Assembly (NCBI GenBank): GCA_018609185.1
Contig: JAHCSD010000025.1
Span: forward strand, 1 to 8,488
Origin: Patescibacteria group bacterium
GTDB lineage: Bacteria; Patescibacteriota; Minisyncoccia; JAHCSD01
Direction of reading: 5' to 3'
Length of the DNA stretch: 8,488 bases
Numbering within the stretch: the stretch's first letter is position 1; each line of letters starts with the position of its first letter. The notes under the pieces were generated by a model that had not been told where the DNA came from, searched no databases, and saw nothing but the letters and a program-made list of their open reading frames with translations. Positions 5,526 through 8,488 of this stretch are shown piece by piece. Position numbers and translations under genes: made by a program.

Positions 5526-7972
5526 TAGACAACGATATTTATTAATCTGTTTTTAACAAACACAATACGTTTTGGTTTTTGCCCTGTTATGCGTGACTTG
5601 ACGTTTGGTTGAGAAAGCGCGGATCGCGTTGCCTCTTCCTCGTCAGCCCCGACGGGAAGTTTCACGGCAGCTCTCATTTTCCCATTAATCTGCACAATGA
5701 GTTCAAACGTATCTTCTGCCACCAGCTTCGAATCATACGATGGCCACGATTCAAGGTGAACAGAAGTCTTTTTCTTTAATGTTTCTTGCCATAACTCTTC
5801 GGTGATGTGCGGCGCAAATGGTGCGAGTAAAAGCAGTAATGTTTCAAGATCTTTTTGACTGGTATGTTTCTGTTCTTGCATCCCGTTGCTGTACTCCATC
5901 ATCGCGCTGATCGCCGTATTAAATCTTGAGCCCTCAATATCTTCGGTCACTTTCTTAATCGTCTTATGCCGCAATCGTTCTATTTCCTCGTTTTGTTTTG
6001 AATTTTGATTTTTGGATTTAGAATTTGTTTCGGATTTCGGATTTCGGATTTCGGATTTATGGACGAGGCTCCAGACTCGTCCTAAGAACCTATATATCCC
6101 GACAATTCCTTTGGTATCCCACGGTTTATCATCCTCAAGCGGCCCCATAAACATTTCGTACATGCGAAGAGTATCGGCGCCGCATGCAGCCACCACTTCA
6201 TCCGGGTTAACAATGTTACCTCGGGATTTCGACATTTTCTGGCCATCGGGACCCAAGATCAACCCTTGATTTCTTAATTTGGCAAAAGGCTCTTTGGTTG
6301 AGACAACACCACTATCATATAAAAATTTATGCCAAAATCGCGCATAAAGAAGATGAAGCACTGCGTGTTCAGCACCTCCCTGGTACAAATCAACCCTCAT
6401 CCAATACTTCTCTTTTTTCTTATCAACAAGCGCTTTTTTATTTTTGGGATCAATGTAACGCAAATAATACCAGCATGATCCCGCCCACTGAGGCATGGTG
6501 TTAGTTTCCCGCTTCGCTTTTCCCTTGCACTTGGGACACTCGATATTCACCCAATCCTTAATGGCAGCAAGCGGAGACTCCCCCGTCCCTGTCGGCTCGT
6601 AATTTTTTACATCAGGAAGCTTGAGCGGCAAATCTTTTTCTTCAAGTGGTACATTCCCGCATTGTTCACATTTTATTATAGGTATTGGTTCACCCCAGTA
6701 TCTTTGGCGTGAAAAAACCCAGTCGCGCAATTTATATTGTATCGTCTTTTTTGCGAATTTCTTTTTAGAAAGCGATTCGGTAATTCTCATTTTTGCGTCT
6801 TCAGAGTAAAGACCGGAGAATTCTCCTGAATTAACCAATATCCCTTCATTCGTGTAGGCTTCTTTAAGTTTATGTTTTTTCCCATCAGGGCTGATGACCT
6901 CGATAATGGGCAGATTGAATGTTTTTGCGAATTCAAAATCCCGCTCATCATGCGCGGGAACCGCCATAATAGCTCCGGTTCCGTAACTGATTAGCACATA
7001 GTCAGAAATCCATATGGGAATTTTTTGGCCGCTCACCGGATTCACTGCGTGGGCCCCGGTAAAGACGCCGGATTTTTCTTTCGTGAGCTCGGCTCGTTCA
7101 AGATCACTTTTCCGTTTTGCAGCCTTTACGTACGCTCCGACCTCTTTCTTGTGCTCTTTGAAGGCAATTTTTTTAACTAATTCGTGTTCGGGAGCCAGGA
7201 CCATATAGGTCGCGCCAAACAACGTATCCGGCCTTGTGGTAAAGACAGCAATCTGTGACCTGTGGCCCGAAACCTGGAACGTGACAGTGGAACCCACCGA
7301 CCGTCCAATCCAATTTCTCTGCATGATCTTAATTTTCTCCGGCCAATCAAGCTGCTCAAGGTCCTTAAGAAGTCGCTCCGCATACTTGGTAATTGCAAGC
7401 ATCCACTGCTTCATTTCTTTCTTGACCACCTGGGTATGGCATCGGTCGCATTTTCCTTCATTCACTTCTTCATTCGCAAGGCCTGTTTTGCATTGGGGGC
7501 ACCAATTAATTGGAATAATCGCTTCATAGGAAAGATTCTTCTCGTACATCTTGAGAAAAATCCACTGGGTCCATTTATAGTATTCGGGGTCCGTGGTATT
7601 CACTTCCCGCGACCAGTCATAATCAAATCCAAACATCTCAAACTGCTTCCGGAACCGTTTCACATTTTTTTCAACCACAAGCCGCGGGTGCGTTTTGGTT
7701 TGAATCGCGTAGTTTTCCGCAGGCAACCCAAATGCATCCCAACCCATAGGATGAAGCACGTTATAGCCGTTCATTCTGGAATAGCGCGAAAAAATATCGC
7801 TTGCAGTGTATCCTTCAGGATGCCCAATATGAAGGCCCTCGCCCGAAGGATACGGAAACATATCCAACACATACCGCTTTGGCTTCTTCGAAAAATCAAC
7901 GGATTTGTAAAATCCTTTCCGTCTCCAATGATTCTGCCATTTTTTCTCTATCTTTCTAGGATTGTATCTCAT
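5525..7972 (-). CDS. leuS: Leucyl-tRNA synthetase
   Basis: A class I aminoacyl-tRNA synthetase that charges tRNA-Leu in the cytoplasm. It is 815 residues. The Rossmann catalytic core has PYPSGEGLHIGHPEG (40-54; HIGH at 48-51) and KMSKS (579-583). A zinc-type knuckle CPQC...CDRC lies at 158-178. The CP1 editing domain shows TTRPDTLFGATY (245-256) and GTGAIMAVPAHDERDFE (331-347), with the editing Asp at D345. RDWVFSRQRYWGEPIP (416-431), a second Cys cluster (C435, C438, C479, C482) and MPQWAGSCWYYLRY (493-506) are typical of bacterial LeuRS. The anticodon-binding helices (about 625-745) are split by a Lys/Ser/Asn-rich insertion at about 638-662, encoded partly by a heptanucleotide repeat. The C-terminal domain ends VQINGKMRAAVKL and KNRLINIVV. 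The ATG at 7972 gives the expected MRYNPRKIEKKW start, but its Shine-Dalgarno is weak, and a diverged, out-of-frame copy of the same start lies 97 nt upstream. It is co-transcribed with ppdK. Confidence 0.97.
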   Translation of the reverse strand: MRYNPRKIEKKWQNHWRRKGFYKSVDFSKKPKRYVLDMFPYPSGEGLHIGHPEGYTASDIFSRYSRMNGYNVLHPMGWDAFGLPAENYAIQTKTHPRLVVEKNVKRFRKQFEMFGFDYDWSREVNTTDPEYYKWTQWIFLKMYEKNLSYEAIIPINWCPQCKTGLANEEVNEGKCDRCHTQVVKKEMKQWMLAITKYAERLLKDLEQLDWPEKIKIMQRNWIGRSVGSTVTFQVSGHRSQIAVFTTRPDTLFGATYMVLAPEHELVKKIAFKEHKKEVGAYVKAAKRKSDLERAELTKEKSGVFTGAHAVNPVSGQKIPIWISDYVLISYGTGAIMAVPAHDERDFEFAKTFNLPIIEVISPDGKKHKLKEAYTNEGILVNSGEFSGLYSEDAKMRITESLSKKKFAKKTIQYKLRDWVFSRQRYWGEPIPIIKCEQCGNVPLEEKDLPLKLPDVKNYEPTGTGESPLAAIKDWVNIECPKCKGKAKRETNTMPQWAGSCWYYLRYIDPKNKKALVDKKKEKYWMRVDLYQGGAEHAVLHLLYARFWHKFLYDSGVVSTKEPFAKLRNQGLILGPDGQKMSKSRGNIVNPDEVVAACGADTLRMYEMFMGPLEDDKPWDTKGIVGIYRFLGRVWSLVHKSEIRNPKSETNSKSKNQNSKQNEEIERLRHKTIKKVTEDIEGSRFNTAISAMMEYSNGMQEQKHTSQKDLETLLLLLAPFAPHITEELWQETLKKKTSVHLESWPSYDSKLVAEDTFELIVQINGKMRAAVKLPVGADEEEATRSALSQPNVKSRITGQKPKRIVFVKNRLINIVV
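6031..6058. repeat. Heptanucleotide tandem repeat inside leuS
   Basis: CGGATTT is repeated four times without error (28 bp) and is followed by related AT-rich sequence toward 6000. In the leuS frame it encodes the SEIRNPKSE segment of a low-complexity linker. Because 7 is not a multiple of 3, gain or loss of one unit would shift the leuS frame. Confidence 0.9.
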
Positions 7973-8069
7973 AACTATTTCTGTTTACCCTGAGCGCAGG
8001 ACCGATTCTAATCGGGCCGGAGTCGAAGGGCCATTTCGGCTCAATTTTTCTCGGGTTGTATCTTGCCAT
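7956..8069 (-). pseudogene. Remnant of a second leuS 5' end (37-codon ORF, out of frame with leuS)
   Basis: An ATG at 8069-8067 opens MARYNPRKIEPKW, almost the same as the leuS start MRYNPRKIEKKW. Over 36 aligned nt the two copies match at 29. Four of the differences are third-position silent changes and three make one Pro/Lys replacement; the upstream copy also has one extra Ala codon. After TGG the homology ends abruptly at a palindromic repeat (7988-8030). The frame then continues as PFDSGPIRIGPALRVNRNSY and stops at TAG 7958-7956, inside leuS but in another frame. It cannot be joined to leuS without a frameshift (97 nt between the two ATGs). It is either a dead remnant or a translated leader ORF overlapping the leuS start. 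Confidence 0.7.
7988..8030. repeat. Palindromic repeat element between the two leuS starts
   Basis: The element runs from CCCTGAGCG to AGTCGAAGGG. Its ends together resemble the CCCTGAGCGAAGTCGAAGGG palindrome scattered through many uncultured-bacterium genomes (from memory, not searched). The centre holds its own inverted repeat, CCGATT-CT-AATCGG (8002-8015). It sits exactly where homology between the two leuS starts ends. Confidence 0.55.
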
Positions 8070-8076
8070 ATGTACT

Positions 8077-8105
8077 ATTCTTACCTTTTCCCTTGACTTT
8101 ATCAA
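8077..8105 (-). promoter_or_regulatory. Candidate promoter for leuS-ppdK
   Basis: TTGATA (8105-8100, 5 of 6 consensus) lies 17 nt from AAGAAT (8082-8077, 4 of 6). Initiation about 7 nt downstream would fall near 8070, almost at the ATG of the upstream leuS remnant, so that ORF would be nearly leaderless and leuS itself would have a leader of about 100 nt. Confidence 0.35.
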
Positions 8106-8165
8106 GCCCACTGTTAAGGTAAATTTGTCTTCTGCGTGTTCCTTCAAAACAAACAAAAAAGCAAT

Positions 8166-8170
8166 GGAGG
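8166..8170 (+). promoter_or_regulatory. Ribosome-binding site of the right-edge gene
   Basis: GGAGG ends 10 nt before ATG 8181. It supports this start over the ATG at 8164, whose frame closes at TGA after 13 codons. Confidence 0.75.
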
Positions 8171-8180
8171 AACGGCAAAA

Positions 8181-8488
8181 ATGCTTTTTTCAAAAAATAA
8201 GGTGAAAAGGGAAAGTCGCAAATTGGCTAGACAATTAGGAAACGCTGAATGGCGAAAAGGAAATACAAAATATGCCCTAGAAGCTTATGAGGCCTCAGAT
8301 ATTTCCTGTGATGAACTTCATCAAAAAGCTATAAGCCTCCTGCGAGCTGGCGAAATTGCGGTTCAGTGGAACAGGGCTCGTGAACGAACCTGTAACGACC
8401 AAGAAGAATTAAGACAAGTAGATATTGAATATAGAACTAAAATCGAGGAATTACTTCGTTGGGATATCGGAACGGCTAAATATCTAGG
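8181..8488 (+). CDS. Hypothetical protein, N-terminal part, runs off the window
   Basis: An open frame of 102 codons with no stop before the right edge, read divergently from leuS. I do not recognise the family. The protein starts MLFSKNKVKRESRKLARQL, which is strongly basic, and then has GNAEWRKGNTKYALEAYEAS and ELHQKAISLLRAGEIAVQWN. The rest is charged, apparently helical sequence (REL-, IEELLRW-like). The spacing of Ala, Leu and Tyr in GNTKYALEAYEAS is reminiscent of TPR-like helical hairpins, but one unit is not enough to claim this. No signal peptide or membrane helix is visible in the part seen. The GGAGG Shine-Dalgarno makes a real gene likely. A candidate -35 TTGACT (8093-8098) lies upstream, without a good -10. 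Confidence 0.65.
   Translation, partial: MLFSKNKVKRESRKLARQLGNAEWRKGNTKYALEAYEASDISCDELHQKAISLLRAGEIAVQWNRARERTCNDQEELRQVDIEYRTKIEELLRWDIGTAKYL

Noticed and set aside
6061..6082. GGACGAG/CTCGTCC hairpin next to the heptanucleotide repeat
   Set aside because: It encodes RVWSLV, a native LeuRS motif, so the symmetry is probably a by-product of codons and not an element; its closeness to the repeat is noted only.
7262..7993. A 243-codon + strand open frame opposite leuS
   Set aside because: It lies entirely antisense to well-supported leuS codons, has no recognisable motif and no plausible ribosome-binding site; it is a shadow of leuS codon usage.
7956..8156. A longer 66-codon version of the remnant ORF starting at TTG 8156
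   Set aside because: The extra 29 residues have no homology to LeuRS and the frame would extend through the candidate promoter; the ATG at 8069 matches the leuS start.

Overview
The window is a compact bacterial chromosome segment. It looks like a Candidate Phyla Radiation (Patescibacteria), Parcubacteria-like genome. That placement is an inference: intergenic gaps are short and hairpin-rich, pyruvate phosphate dikinase is present, and leuS carries a heptanucleotide tandem repeat of a kind I associate with uncultured-lineage genomes. There is no 16S rRNA gene to confirm it. TGA ends ppdK and no TGA interrupts the reading frames, so the standard bacterial code fits; recoded-TGA lineages such as Gracilibacteria are unlikely.

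Layout from left to right: (1) the 3' end of glmU on the + strand, running in from outside the window; (2) a convergent gap with two terminator hairpins; (3) complete glmS on the - strand; (4) a glmS leader of about 170 nt packed with three inverted repeats; (5) a small - strand zinc-ribbon protein gene with its own promoter and terminator; (6) a long hairpin at the ppdK 3' end; (7) a leuS-ppdK pair on the - strand whose stop and start codons overlap as TAATG; (8) a 208 bp divergent gap holding a decayed second copy of the leuS 5' end and a palindromic repeat; (9) the start of an unrecognised + strand gene that runs off the right edge.

Function: GlmS and GlmU catalyse the first and last steps of UDP-N-acetylglucosamine synthesis for the cell envelope. 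They lie convergently, so they are clustered but not co-transcribed. LeuS charges tRNA-Leu and releases AMP and pyrophosphate. PPDK can use AMP, pyrophosphate and PEP to make ATP, phosphate and pyruvate, so the co-transcribed pair may be energetically linked (inference).

I see no defence system, CRISPR array, transposase, phage gene or RNA gene. The most unusual points are the structured glmS leader with a possible 17-codon upstream ORF, the out-of-frame remnant of a second leuS start, the low-complexity insertion in LeuRS encoded by a heptanucleotide repeat, and an acidic insertion in the GlmU beta-helix.
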